From: Corallococcus interemptor
Lineage (GTDB): Bacteria > Myxococcota > Myxococcia > Myxococcales > Myxococcaceae
Length of the DNA stretch: 64,000 nt
Direction of reading: 5' to 3'
NCBI RefSeq assembly: GCF_003668875.1
Contig: NZ_RAWM01000003.1
Coordinates: forward strand, 62,001-126,000
Below the pieces are notes generated by a model, which made no database searches, was not told where the DNA came from, and saw only the letters and a list, made by a program, of their open reading frames with translations. Every line of letters starts with the position of its first letter. The stretch's first letter is position 1. Made by a program: the position numbers and the translations under genes. Below are positions 52,251 through 63,308 of the stretch, piece after piece.

Positions 52251-52655
52251 CTAGCGGGACTCGGAGGCGCTGATGCGCGCGGCCTCGCGGCGCACCGCGG
52301 CCTGCTCCAGCGCGTAGCGCGCGTCCGCGCTGTTCAGGTCCTTGAGGCGCGCCTGGGCCTCTTCCATGCGGCGGCGGGCACCCGCGACGTCGATGCCGTT
52401 GACGTGCTCGGCGGCGTCCGCCAGCACCAGCACCTTGTCGTTGCTCACCTCCACGAAGCCACCGGCCACGAAGTAGCGGTCCTGCTTGCCCGCCTCGATG
52501 AGGGTCAGCGTGCCCGGCTCCACCAGCGACAGGAACGGCGTGTGGCCGGGACGCACGCCGAACAGGCCCTCGCCGCCCGGCACGATGGCCTCGTCGGCCT
52601 GCACGGACAGGATGCGCTTCTCGGGGGTGACGATCTCGACAGTCAGCTTGGCCAT
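52251..52655 (-). CDS. atpC: ATP synthase F1 epsilon subunit
   Basis: 134 residues. Typical N-terminal beta sandwich with LTVEIVTPEKRILSVQADEA and VPGGEGLFGVRPGHTPFL, then GGFVEVSNDKVLVLADAAE and the C-terminal helix pair with RRRMEEAQARLKDLN. The subunit links the gamma rotor and regulates ATP hydrolysis. GAGGA lies 6 bases before ATG. The gene is last in the cluster, preceded by the inserted secreted protein gene (29-base gap). Confidence 0.97.
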   Translation of the reverse strand: MAKLTVEIVTPEKRILSVQADEAIVPGGEGLFGVRPGHTPFLSLVEPGTLTLIEAGKQDRYFVAGGFVEVSNDKVLVLADAAEHVNGIDVAGARRRMEEAQARLKDLNSADARYALEQAAVRREAARISASESR

Positions 52656-52684
52656 GAAGGTCCTCGTGCTACCGCACTACCGCA

Positions 52685-53242
52685 TCAGAAAGTCAGCCGC
52701 TGGGTCTGCGCGCCCACCGGCTCGAACTCCAACACCCCGGCGTCCGTCAGGCGCGGGCCCTTGCCCGGGATGCCCAGCGTGCCCTCCAGCCACTTGAGGT
52801 GGTGGGCCAGCTGCCGCACCTCCGGCAGCTGCTTCGTCGTCATCAGCTCCGTCAGCCGCCGCTCCTGGAGCTTCTGCCCGGTGCGGTCGAACTGGGCCGC
52901 CACCATCACCCGCGCCCACGCCAGGCTGCTGCCCTTCGCCTTCTTCTTGCCCTTGCTGGGGGGCGGCTTGCCCTTCTCCACCAGCGGGTAGAGCACCCAG
53001 ACCTTCTCCCCGTCGTTGGACGCGAAGTAGAGGTCATCCACCGTCCCCACGCACACGTCCGCCGACCAGAGGGGCCCGTTCTCCTTGAGCATCTCCAGCC
53101 GGCACTTCCCCACGCCCACGTCCACCATGCGGACGCTGTACAGCCCGTTCGCGCTCACCCGTGCCCGGCTGCCGCGCTCCTCCGCCAGGGCGGAAGGCGC
53201 GGCACCACAGAGCAGCAGGGCGAGCGCGACGGTCAGGCGCAT
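52685..53242 (-). CDS. Secreted protein of unknown function inside the atp cluster
   Basis: 185 residues. The N-terminus RLTVALALLLCGAAPSALAEE is a signal peptide cleaved near SALA. The body has one Cys pair around SANGLYSVRMVDVGVGKCRL and SADVCVGTVDDLYFA, a Lys-rich loop (PPPSKGKKKAKGSS), and a helical end. I do not recognise a family. It lies 7 bases after atpD and 29 before atpC in the same direction, so it is cotranscribed with the ATP synthase genes. A periplasmic protein in such a position is unusual. Confidence 0.8.
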   Translation of the reverse strand: MRLTVALALLLCGAAPSALAEERGSRARVSANGLYSVRMVDVGVGKCRLEMLKENGPLWSADVCVGTVDDLYFASNDGEKVWVLYPLVEKGKPPPSKGKKKAKGSSLAWARVMVAAQFDRTGQKLQERRLTELMTTKQLPEVRQLAHHLKWLEGTLGIPGKGPRLTDAGVLEFEPVGAQTQRLTF

Positions 53243-53249
53243 GGGAGGT

Positions 53250-55910
<2,661 letters not shown>

Positions 55911-56173
55911 GGACCGGAAACTCCTCGTAAGACGTGCGGCGCGCGCCCCGTGACAGCCCGGGCTGGCCTTAAGGGACGGCGGGCCCCCTATATAGGCGGG
56001 GCCGGGGCCGGTCAACGGCGGGGTGCCCGGATGGGGCCCGGCGGCAGCCCCCCGCCACCGCCGTCCAGGGGCCGGGCGGGCGTGAACAGTTCCCGCTTCC
56101 CGGCCGCCCGTGGTGCTTTCCGAGCGGGGGGCGCCGGAAGAGAATGGCCCCTTCCGACTGTTGCGCGAGGTCC

Positions 56174-56821
56174 ATGAAGGCTGGCGGCACGACCAGGGTG
56201 TGGGTACGCAGGGGCCTGGGGCTGCTCGGGCTGGCCCTGGCCGTCGTGTTGGGCCTGTCCCACTTCGTGCGCCTTCGCTACCAGGGCCGCATCGTGCCGC
56301 TGGCGGGGGCGCCGGAGGCCCCGGTGGCCCTGGTGTTCGGGGCGGGGCTGGCGCCGGGCGCGGTGCCGTCGCCGGTGCTGGCGCAGCGGCTGGACGCGGC
56401 CATCGTGCTGTGGCGGCAGGGCAAGGTGCGGTCGCTGCTGGTGAGCGGGGACAACTCGGCGCCCTTCCACAACGAGACGCGGGCCATGCGGCGCTACCTG
56501 TTGGAGCGCGGGGTGCCGGAGGACGCGGTGCTGGGGGACGAGGCGGGGCTGTCCACCTATGACAGCTGCCTGCGGGCGCACTCGGTGTTCGGCGCGGACC
56601 GGGCGGTGCTCGTCACGCAGCGCTTCCACCTGTCGCGGGCGCTCTTCATCGCGAACTCGGTGGGCATCGACGCGTGGGGCGTGGCGGCGGACGAGGGACG
56701 GCCGACCCCCTGGCGCTACACGGTGCGCGAGACGCTCTCCCGGGTGCTGGCGCTGGGGATGGTGCTGTTCGAGGTGAAGCCCGGCAGCCCTGACGGCCAG
56801 CCGGCGACGGCTCCCCGCTGA
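56174..56821 (+). CDS. ElyC/SanA/YdcF-family membrane protein
   Basis: 215 residues. A single N-terminal membrane helix ([20 protein letters not shown]) is followed by the DUF218 fold: [41 protein letters not shown] and [19 protein letters not shown], then [16 protein letters not shown]. In E. coli such proteins affect envelope permeability and peptidoglycan precursor supply. ATG 56174 has GAGG 5 bases upstream; ATG 56144 is a possible longer start. It is divergent from atpG. Confidence 0.88.
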   Translation: MKAGGTTRVWVRRGLGLLGLALAVVLGLSHFVRLRYQGRIVPLAGAPEAPVALVFGAGLAPGAVPSPVLAQRLDAAIVLWRQGKVRSLLVSGDNSAPFHNETRAMRRYLLERGVPEDAVLGDEAGLSTYDSCLRAHSVFGADRAVLVTQRFHLSRALFIANSVGIDAWGVAADEGRPTPWRYTVRETLSRVLALGMVLFEVKPGSPDGQPATAPR

Positions 56822-56935
56822 ACGGGGCTGGGCCCGCCAGGCAGGCGTGCGGCGTCCATTGCCGCTGCCGTCCGGGGGGCTCATTTTCGTGGGGACACGG
56901 AAGCGTTTCTCAACCGTCCCTGTCGAGGAGACCCC

Positions 56936-57208
56936 ATGAAGTTCAACAAGCTCGGAGACGAGGATGTGGGCGAGTCCACCTCGCTGCGCCACCGGAACCC
57001 GGACACCGGCGAGGAGGAGATCAACATCTCTGACCAGGACCTGGCGCTGTCGCCGCCCATGGAGGAGGAGGCGGATGCGCGGGACATCCTGCCGGATCAG
57101 ATCCAGCGCTTCGGCAGGGAAGATGAGGAAGAGGAGCGCGAGCTGACCGCGCAGCCCGACGAGCCCGGCCTCCGCGCGCAGTCGCCGGACCTGCTGCCCG
57201 AGGGGTAG
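56936..57208 (+). CDS. Small acidic protein, uncharacterised
   Basis: 90 residues, very acidic and without Cys. It begins MKFNKLGDEDVGESTSL and ends DLLPEG. It has no signal peptide, membrane helix or recognised motif; much of it looks disordered (EEEADARDI, EDEEEERELTAQ). CGAGGAG lies 5 bases before the ATG, so it is very likely translated. A shared bidirectional terminator follows. Confidence 0.75.
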   Translation: MKFNKLGDEDVGESTSLRHRNPDTGEEEINISDQDLALSPPMEEEADARDILPDQIQRFGREDEEEERELTAQPDEPGLRAQSPDLLPEG

Positions 57209-57222
57209 CTGGGACCGTGGCG

Positions 57223-57267
57223 AAAAACAGGGCGCGTCCCCGTGGGTGGGACGCGCCCCGTGTTTTT
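57223..57267. terminator. Bidirectional terminator between convergent genes
   Basis: An A-run plus ACAGGGCGCGTCCC pairs with GGGACGCGCCCCGTGT and a T-run, with two mismatches. It has an A-tract on one side and T-tract on the other, so it can stop transcripts of the 90-residue gene and of the SMI1-type gene that converge here. Confidence 0.85.
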
Positions 57268-57309
57268 CCCAGGTGGAGCCTCCCGGGGGAGGCCGTCCAC
57301 CCATGAGGC

Positions 57310-58701
57310 TCAGGACCGGCGGCGTGAGGACTTCTTCGCCGCGGCCTTGCCCGTGGCCTTCTTCGCGGTGGCGCCCTTCTTGGCCGTGGCCTTCTTCGCG
57401 GCTCCACGCGCGGGCGCGGCCTTCTTCGCGGCAGCACCGCCCTTCTTCGCGGCGCCCTTCTTCGCGGTGGCGCCCTTCTTGGCCGTGGCCTTCTTCGCGG
57501 CAGCACCGCGCTTCTGAACCGCGCCCTTCGGGGCAGCACCCTTCTTGGCAGCAGCGCCCTTCTTCGCGGCGGGGCCCTTCGCAGCAGCGCCCTTCTTCGC
57601 GGCAGCGCCCTTCGCAGCAGTGCCCTTCTTCGCGGCAGCGCCCTTCTTCGCGGCAGCGCCCTTCGCAGAAGCGCTCTTCTTCGCGGCAGCGCCCTTCGCG
57701 GCGGACTTCGTCGCGGCAGCGCCCTTCGAAGCAGCACCCTTCTTCGCGGTGGTGCCCTTCGCGGCCCCACGTGCGGGCGCAGCTGCGGCAGCGCCCTCCT
57801 TCGCGGCGGCCTTGCCCGTGGCCTTCTTCGCGGCGCTCTTCCGGGCGGGCTCGGCGGGCTCGGACGGTACTTCCGTGACGGCCTTCTCGCGACGGGCCTT
57901 CTTCACGGCGGGGCGCTTCGGCTCGGGCTCCTCGAACAGCTCCTCCTGCTCGGGGGCCTCCTCTTCGGCGGACTCGGCCTCTTCTTCACCTTCACCGGTG
58001 TCCTCGGCCAGCTCCTCCTCCAGCTCCTCCTCGCTGGACACCTCGGCCTCCTCGTCCTCCGCCGCGTCACGGGCCAGGGCGGACAGGCCGCTCGCGTAGT
58101 CAGCGCCACGGCTCTCGGAGGTCTCCACCTCCTCGTCCTCCAGCGCCTGCGCGGCCGCTCCGGACAGCGCGCCCTGGAGCACGGCGTTCATCGCCCGCGC
58201 GAAGGTCCGCTCCCCGAAGGTCTCCTTCTCCTCCACGGGCGGAATCAGCACCTCCAGCATGTCCTTGAGCGCGCGGTACAGCCGCATCTCCTTCTTCTCA
58301 CCGTCCCAGGTGCCGAAGACCCAATCCTCCCCGGCCAGCGCGTCCACCCAGCCGGGCAGCGGACCTCCACCGTCCCCCTGCTCCTCCATCGCGGACTTGC
58401 GCGCGACGAACAGGTGCCGGTGCGCGCCCTTCAACCCGAAGCGCCATACGCCCGCGGCGGGCAGCCCCACCACCATCAGCCGGCTCTTCTCCAGGACGCT
58501 GGGCTCACCCTCGCCGCCACGCAGCGGGTACAGCCGCACCTCGCCCTGGAACTCACCGCCGTCCAGCGCCCGGTACAGGTCCGCCAGGTCCTCGGGGAAT
58601 GGGACGCCGCACTCCGTCTCCGCGCGGCGGACCTCCTCCGCCTGCACACCCTCCGAGGGCGCCTTCGCCGACTTGCGCAGTGCCTCCAACCACTCGTGCA
58701 T
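57310..58701 (-). CDS. SMI1/KNR4-domain protein with histone-H1-like Lys/Ala tail
   Basis: 463 residues in three parts. Residues 1-155 fit the SMI1/KNR4 fold: EVRRAETECGVPFPEDLADL, LYRALDGGEF, and WVDALAGEDWVFGTWDG. Residues 190-265 are acidic (Glu/Asp with Ala). Residues 285-463 are almost only Lys, Ala and Gly with some Thr and Pro, in short AAKKG-type units, ending KKSSRRRS. This tail is like eukaryotic H1 or AlgP/HctB-type bacterial proteins and should bind DNA or RNA. SMI1 domains are found in toxin-immunity and signalling proteins. GGAGGGG lies 2-3 bases before the ATG. A bidirectional terminator follows. Confidence 0.85.
   Translation of the reverse strand: MHEWLEALRKSAKAPSEGVQAEEVRRAETECGVPFPEDLADLYRALDGGEFQGEVRLYPLRGGEGEPSVLEKSRLMVVGLPAAGVWRFGLKGAHRHLFVARKSAMEEQGDGGGPLPGWVDALAGEDWVFGTWDGEKKEMRLYRALKDMLEVLIPPVEEKETFGERTFARAMNAVLQGALSGAAAQALEDEEVETSESRGADYASGLSALARDAAEDEEAEVSSEEELEEELAEDTGEGEEEAESAEEEAPEQEELFEEPEPKRPAVKKARREKAVTEVPSEPAEPARKSAAKKATGKAAAKEGAAAAAPARGAAKGTTAKKGAASKGAAATKSAAKGAAAKKSASAKGAAAKKGAAAKKGTAAKGAAAKKGAAAKGPAAKKGAAAKKGAAPKGAVQKRGAAAKKATAKKGATAKKGAAKKGGAAAKKAAPARGAAKKATAKKGATAKKATGKAAAKKSSRRRS
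57330..57800 (-). repeat. DNA-level repeats coding the Lys/Ala tail
   Basis: Within the SMI1-type gene, units of about 15-24 bases reading GCCGCGAAGAAGGGCGCT are repeated roughly two dozen times with small changes, between 57330 and 57800. Such arrays change copy number easily by slippage. Confidence 0.75.
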
Positions 58702-58915
58702 GACCCCTCCACGACATCGACAGCCACCAGGGCTCGCACCTTACGGCGCCTTGGGCCCCGGTGAGCAGTGTGCATGTCGGGTTTCGTCCACCCGACGCCC
58801 TGTAGACATATCTGGACAACCTGACACGCCCGCCCCCTCCATCCCTCCCGGCCGCCTGCCCCCGGGCCTGGCAACCCGGATGGAAGCCCGGCCCCCCGGG
58901 CGTTAGGAAGGCCCC

Positions 58916-59275
58916 ATGGCGCATCCCGTAAGCATCGAGGCGACGACCGAGACCTTCGACTCGCTCGTCATGGCCCCCCGCGACGAGCTGGTGGTGGTGG
59001 ACTTCTGGGGTCCCGGCTGTCCCAACTGCGACATCTACGCGGCCGCCGAACCGGACCTCCTCAAGGAGCTGGACGGCGCCCCCATGCGCGTCGTCAAGGT
59101 CAACGCCTACGAGCACGAGGCCCTGGCCACCCGCTTCGGCCTCTTCGGCATCCCCACCTTCCTCCTGTTCCGCAACGGGAAGCTCCTGGGGAAGATGAGC
59201 CAGTACTACGGCAAGCCGTACTTCCTGGGCGTCATCCGGGACCACCTGCCCGGCGGAGCCAAGGCCCAGGCCTGA
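58916..59275 (+). CDS. Thioredoxin-family protein
   Basis: 119 residues of one thioredoxin domain. The centre is WGPGCPNCDIY (Cys-Pro-Asn-Cys), and the cis-Pro segment is FGIPTFLLFRNGK. No signal peptide is present, so the protein is cytoplasmic. Compared with classical WCGPC, the dipeptide is changed, which usually shifts the redox potential. The ATG has GGAAGG 4 bases upstream. It is divergent from the SMI1-type gene and converges on the ABC transporter gene. Confidence 0.93.
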   Translation: MAHPVSIEATTETFDSLVMAPRDELVVVDFWGPGCPNCDIYAAAEPDLLKELDGAPMRVVKVNAYEHEALATRFGLFGIPTFLLFRNGKLLGKMSQYYGKPYFLGVIRDHLPGGAKAQA

Positions 59276-59283
59276 AGCGCTTT

Positions 59284-61149
59284 TCAGTCCCGGTAGCCGC
59301 GCGCCTGCAGCCGGAACAGGTGCGCGTACCGCCCGTCCAGCGCCATCAGCTCATCGTGGCTGCCCAGCTCCTGCACCGTGCCGTTGTGCAGGACGGCGAT
59401 CTGATCCGCCATGCGCACCGTGGAGAAGCGGTGCGAAATCACGATGGCGATGCGGTCCGCGGCCAGCGCCTGGAAGCGCTCGAAGAGGGCGTGCTCCGCC
59501 TCCGCGTCGATGCTGGCCGTGGGCTCGTCCAGGATGAGCACCTCCGCGTCGTCGCGCATGAAGGCGCGTGAAACGGCGAGCTTCTGCCACTGGCCGCTGG
59601 ACAGCTCCTGGCCCTTCTCGAACCAGCCACCCAGCATCGTGTCGTACTGCGCCGGCAGCGCCGCGATGACGGAGTTGGCCCCGCCCTGCTCCGCCGCCCG
59701 TTCGATGCGCGGCCGGTCCTCCAGCGCGGGCACGTGGCCCAGGCCGATGTTCTCCGACACGCTGAACTGGTAGCGCACGAAGTCCTGGAACACCGCCCCG
59801 AAGCGGCTGCGCAAATCGTCCGCGTCCATCCGCGCCGTGTCCACGCCGCCGTACAGAATCTGTCCCTCCGTGGGCTCGTACATGCGCAAGAGCAGCTTCA
59901 CCAGCGTGCTCTTCCCCGCGCCGTTCTCCCCCACCAGCGCCAGCTTCTGGCCGGGCCGGAGCGTGAGGTTCACGTTGCGCAGCGCCCACGCCTCCTTGCC
60001 CGCGTAGCGGAAGGACACGTCGCGCAGTTCGATGGCGTTGGTGCGTCCTCGCGGCGGGGAGACGGTGGGCAGGGCCCTGGGAGCGCTCGCCACGGTGGGG
60101 ATCTCCAGGTAGGCGAAGAGGTTGCTCATGAAGAGCGCGTCCTCGTACATGGAGCCCACGCTGGTGAGGATGCCCTGGAACGCGGCCTGCCCCTGCCGGA
60201 ACACGGACAGGTACAGCACCATGTCGCCCACGGAGATGCTGGCGGACGCGGCGCGGTTGGCCACGAAGAGGTAGCAGCCGTAGAAGGCCGCCAGCGACAC
60301 CAGGCCCAGCCCCAGGCCCCACGCCATGCGCTTGCGCGCGAGCGCCCGGTCCTCCGAGAAGAACTTCTGGAACAGCTCGCGGTAGCGCCCCAGCACCAGC
60401 GGCCCCAACCCGAAGAGCTTCACCTCCTTCACGGTGCTGTCACGCGTGAGGATCCACTCCAGGTAGTTGAGCTTGCGGCCCTCCGGCGCGCGCCACGAGT
60501 ACAGCCGGAAGCCCTCCGCGGCCAGGCGCGCCTCCGCGAGGAACGCGGGCACGGACGCGAGCAGCAGCACCGCCACGCTCCACGGCGACAGCGCCACCAG
60601 CAGCACCGCGTACGTGGACAGGGTGATGACGTTGCGCACGATGCTGAACGCCTGCATCACCAGCGACAGCGGGCGCGCGTTCGCCTCGCGCCGCGCGTTC
60701 TGCATCTTGTCGTAGGTGTCCGAGTCCTCGAAGTGCCAGAGGTCCAGCTCCAGCGCCTTCTGCAGGATGCGCTCGCTGAGCAGGTTGCCCAGGTGCGCGC
60801 GCAACAGGTCCTTGGTGAGCGTGAGGGCCCGGTCCACCACGGACGAGGCGATCATCAGCCCGAACTCCGTGGCCACCAGCCCCAGCACGCGCGAGTGCGC
60901 CTCCGCGTCGCCCTTCGCCGCGGCCACCACCGTGTCCACGATGAGCTTGCCCACCCACGCGATGGCCGCCGGCAGCACCGCGGCCACCAGCGTGAGCGCG
61001 CCCAGCACCACCGCGCCCCGGGGGCTCGCCCGCCAGAAGAGGCGGAAGGTGCCCGGCAGCTGCTTGAAGAGGACGCCCGCGTTCTTCAGGCGGGCGCGGA
61101 ATGAAGTCGGCGTTGGGGGTGGAGGACGTGGCAAGGTGCCGCCCCTCAT
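59284..61149 (-). CDS. ABC transporter, fused permease and ATPase (exporter type)
   Basis: 621 residues. About six membrane helices fill residues 30-330, followed by an ATPase domain: Walker A VGENGAGKSTLVKLL (about residue 420), LSSGQWQKLAVSR as the ABC signature, Walker B VLILDEPTASID and the H-loop VISHRFSTV. A single subunit of this type works as a dimer to export lipids, peptides or drugs. The substrate is unknown; no processing or membrane-fusion partner is near. Start at 61149 is followed by a Pro-rich N-terminus. Confidence 0.95.
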   Translation of the reverse strand: MRGGTLPRPPPPTPTSFRARLKNAGVLFKQLPGTFRLFWRASPRGAVVLGALTLVAAVLPAAIAWVGKLIVDTVVAAAKGDAEAHSRVLGLVATEFGLMIASSVVDRALTLTKDLLRAHLGNLLSERILQKALELDLWHFEDSDTYDKMQNARREANARPLSLVMQAFSIVRNVITLSTYAVLLVALSPWSVAVLLLASVPAFLAEARLAAEGFRLYSWRAPEGRKLNYLEWILTRDSTVKEVKLFGLGPLVLGRYRELFQKFFSEDRALARKRMAWGLGLGLVSLAAFYGCYLFVANRAASASISVGDMVLYLSVFRQGQAAFQGILTSVGSMYEDALFMSNLFAYLEIPTVASAPRALPTVSPPRGRTNAIELRDVSFRYAGKEAWALRNVNLTLRPGQKLALVGENGAGKSTLVKLLLRMYEPTEGQILYGGVDTARMDADDLRSRFGAVFQDFVRYQFSVSENIGLGHVPALEDRPRIERAAEQGGANSVIAALPAQYDTMLGGWFEKGQELSSGQWQKLAVSRAFMRDDAEVLILDEPTASIDAEAEHALFERFQALAADRIAIVISHRFSTVRMADQIAVLHNGTVQELGSHDELMALDGRYAHLFRLQARGYRD

Positions 61150-61186
61150 AACGCCCCGGCGCCCATCGCGCTGGACTTCCCTGCTT

Positions 61187-62155
61187 TCAGGACGCCGGCG
61201 TGCCGTGGCCGTCCGGCAGGGCGGTGGACGGGGCGGCGTGCCGGGAGATGAGCACGTCGCAGCGCGAGTTTCGCAGCACGCCCTCGCTCAGCGCGGAGCG
61301 CGGATTCGCGGTGGTCATGCCCAGCGTCAGCAGGTCCGCTTCGCGCTCATGGGCCTCCGCGAGGATGCACTCGCGCGGGTCCCCGAAGCGCAGGCGGCTC
61401 TCCAGCACGCGGCCCGTCTCGCGGTACGGCGCCAGGAAGCGCCCGAGCGCCCTGCGGGCCGCATCCTCCGCCTCCTGCCGCAGCCGCAGCTGCTGCGCCA
61501 TGGGGGCGTCCTGGCGGCGCTGGGCCTCCTCCGCCTCGCGCAGGTCCACCACGTGCAGCACCTCGATGGGCGTCGACGGCGGACACAGGCGCATCGTCAG
61601 CTCCAGCCCCCGGCGGGACTCGCGCGAGAAGTTCACCGCGACGAGCGGCCGGTGGTAGACGCGGCCCGGGTGCGGCATCACCACCAGCACGGACGCGTCC
61701 ACCTCCCTCACCAGCCGCATCACCATGCAGTCGTCCGGCAGCGGCGTCAGCGCGGGGCTCGGGTGCGGCCGGCCCACCACCAGCACCTCCACGCCCTGGT
61801 CCTTGGCCAGCTCCGCCGCCTCGTGGGGCGCGTCACCGGTGCGCAGCTCCTCGCGCACGTCCACGTCCGGCCGCTGCCGCAGCCGCTTCGCGGCGGACGT
61901 CACCGACCGGCGCAGGCACCGCTCGCCGGCCACCGCCCCGTCCGGGCCCTTGTGGCCGTCCCGCGGCCGGCTCACGTGCAGCACGCTGAAGGCCGCCCCA
62001 TGCGCCAGCGGGAGCCGGAGCGCGCGGGCCAGCGCGAACTCGGATTGCAGGGAGAAGTCCAACCCCACCGCCACCCGGCGCAGCCCCCGCTGGCCGCGCG
62101 GCAGACCGTCGGTCAGCAGCGGCACGCTCTTTCGGAAAGACACGGTTGGCTTCAT
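61187..62155 (-). CDS. Universal stress protein with tandem UspA domains
   Basis: 322 residues with two UspA domains: RRVAVGLDFSLQSEFALARA through GVEVLVVGRPHP for the first, and HRPLVAVNFSRESRRGLELT through ADLLTLGMTTANPRS for the second. Only the second ends with a G-x-x-x-x motif like that of ATP-binding Usps; the first lacks the canonical G-2x-G-9x-G loop. Such proteins respond to starvation or low oxygen. GGAAGGGAG is 8 bases before ATG 62155. A possible longer start exists 27 codons upstream. Confidence 0.9.
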   Translation of the reverse strand: MKPTVSFRKSVPLLTDGLPRGQRGLRRVAVGLDFSLQSEFALARALRLPLAHGAAFSVLHVSRPRDGHKGPDGAVAGERCLRRSVTSAAKRLRQRPDVDVREELRTGDAPHEAAELAKDQGVEVLVVGRPHPSPALTPLPDDCMVMRLVREVDASVLVVMPHPGRVYHRPLVAVNFSRESRRGLELTMRLCPPSTPIEVLHVVDLREAEEAQRRQDAPMAQQLRLRQEAEDAARRALGRFLAPYRETGRVLESRLRFGDPRECILAEAHEREADLLTLGMTTANPRSALSEGVLRNSRCDVLISRHAAPSTALPDGHGTPAS

Positions 62156-62529
62156 CTCGACTCCCTTCCGCGCCACCGCGGTGGACGCACCGCATGAATG
62201 GGCCTTTCGCTCACGCGGGCCCTCATGGACATACATTCAACGCGCTGCGTGCGTGTGCCACCCGGATTGGGCAGGCGGGCAGGCCTTCCGTCCTCTGGAC
62301 GGCGTCCTGTTTCTGTAACGTTTTCAGGGGGACGCACCGCTTCGTTCAAGGCCCCCGGGGCAGGCGTCCGTCCAGTGCAGGTGTTTCAACGGTTTGTGAC
62401 GTTCAGCGCGAGACCTTGTGAATGGAGGCCGCTTTCAGCGGCTCGGCCAGCCCTTTGCAAAGACCTCCGCACGGCTCCTCACGGGGCCATGGGCGGCGGG
62501 TCGGACGGCAGGACGCAAGGGAGCGGGAC
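62156..62529. other. 374-base divergent region
   Basis: No convincing gene. It contains the likely promoters of the UspA gene (minus) and the 53-residue gene (plus). A small stem-loop GCCGCT-TTC-AGCGGC at 62428-62442 lies in the plus-strand leader. Two AT-richer stretches (62225-62245 and 62315-62330) could contain promoter boxes. Confidence 0.5.
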
Positions 62530-62691
62530 ATGCGCGGGGTCATCACCGGACGTGAGGTGGTTGCCAACCTGGGACTCATCTACCGGGAGTTTGGAACAGC
62601 CTGTGTGTTGCGCTGTCTGTGGGTGATGGTCAGCGGCAAATCCACCACCTTCCTGGAGGTGGCGTGTCCCTGCGAAAAGATGCGGCAGTGA
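62530..62691 (+). CDS. Small uncharacterised protein with four Cys
   Basis: 53 residues. The start is supported by AAGGGAG 6 bases before ATG 62530. The chain reads RGVITGREVVANLGLIYREF, then GTACVLRCLWVMVSGKST, and ends EVACPCEKMRQ. The two pairs of Cys (one xCxxxC, one CPC) suggest a metal site or disulphides, and the middle is slightly hydrophobic. I do not recognise a family. A hairpin follows the stop and the CsbD gene converges on it. Confidence 0.6.
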   Translation: MRGVITGREVVANLGLIYREFGTACVLRCLWVMVSGKSTTFLEVACPCEKMRQ

Positions 62692-62713
62692 GCACGCGCC
62701 GCTGAGAACAGTC

Positions 62714-62750
62714 CGGGCCGCGAAGGAAGCACCTGGCTTCCCGCGGCCCG
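62714..62750. terminator. Hairpin between convergent genes
   Basis: CGGGCCGCGAAGGAAGC and GCTTCCCGCGGCCCG pair with two bulges across a 5-base loop (ACCTG). It can serve both the 53-residue gene and the CsbD gene. The T-tract is weak on both sides. Confidence 0.65.
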
Positions 62751-62781
62751 AACGGTTTCAACGGTGGTGTGGGGTGTACCG

Positions 62782-62991
62782 CTAGCGCTGATACGGATCC
62801 GCGTCACCGCGACGCACTTCCTCGCGCTCGTCGGCCTTGTCCTTGATGGCGTGCTTCACGTCCTCGACCACGCCCTTGACCTTGCCCTTGAGCGTGTCCG
62901 CCTTGCCCTCGGCTTCCAGGGAGCGGTCGCCCGTCGCGACACCCACGGTCTCCTTCACCTTGCCCTTGGCCTTGTCAGTCCACTCGCCCAT
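62782..62991 (-). CDS. CsbD-family stress protein
   Basis: 69 residues. The CsbD pattern appears as GEWTDKAKGKVKETVGVATG, then RSLEAEGKADTLKGKVKGVV. The protein is highly charged, helical and soluble; these are general stress proteins of unknown activity. GGAGG lies 5 bases before ATG 62991. Confidence 0.92.
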   Translation of the reverse strand: MGEWTDKAKGKVKETVGVATGDRSLEAEGKADTLKGKVKGVVEDVKHAIKDKADEREEVRRGDADPYQR

Positions 62992-63308
62992 GGCGTCCTC
63001 CTGACGTCGGTGTGTGAATCGTTGTGGAGGACAACGTGCGCACGTCCCATGCGTGCGGCAGGGGCTGGCAGCTCGTCCGCCCGCCCGGCCGCCCTGCTCG
63101 GGCCGGGGAGCGAACGCGACAGCCTGGATTGTCAGGCAATGAACAGTGCGCGGCGTGAGCCGGAACGGCACACGACCGGCCCGGCCTGGCCGCTACGTCC
63201 CTGTTATTCACGGAGCCCCGGGAGTCTTCGTCACGACACGAAGACGTTGCATTGACGCACCCGCGCTTCGCCCTCAGGCTTGCGCGGTCCTCCTCGACCC
63301 ATCTCCCG
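62992..63308. other. 317-base region between divergent genes
   Basis: No gene with good codon use. It is moderately GC-rich, with AT-richer segments at about 63010-63035 and 63205-63260 that would suit promoters of the CsbD gene and of the membrane protein gene. Confidence 0.5.

Noticed and set aside
57330-57800. CRISPR-like array
   Set aside because: The repeat units are in frame, of unequal length, have no spacers and code for a Lys/Ala tail.
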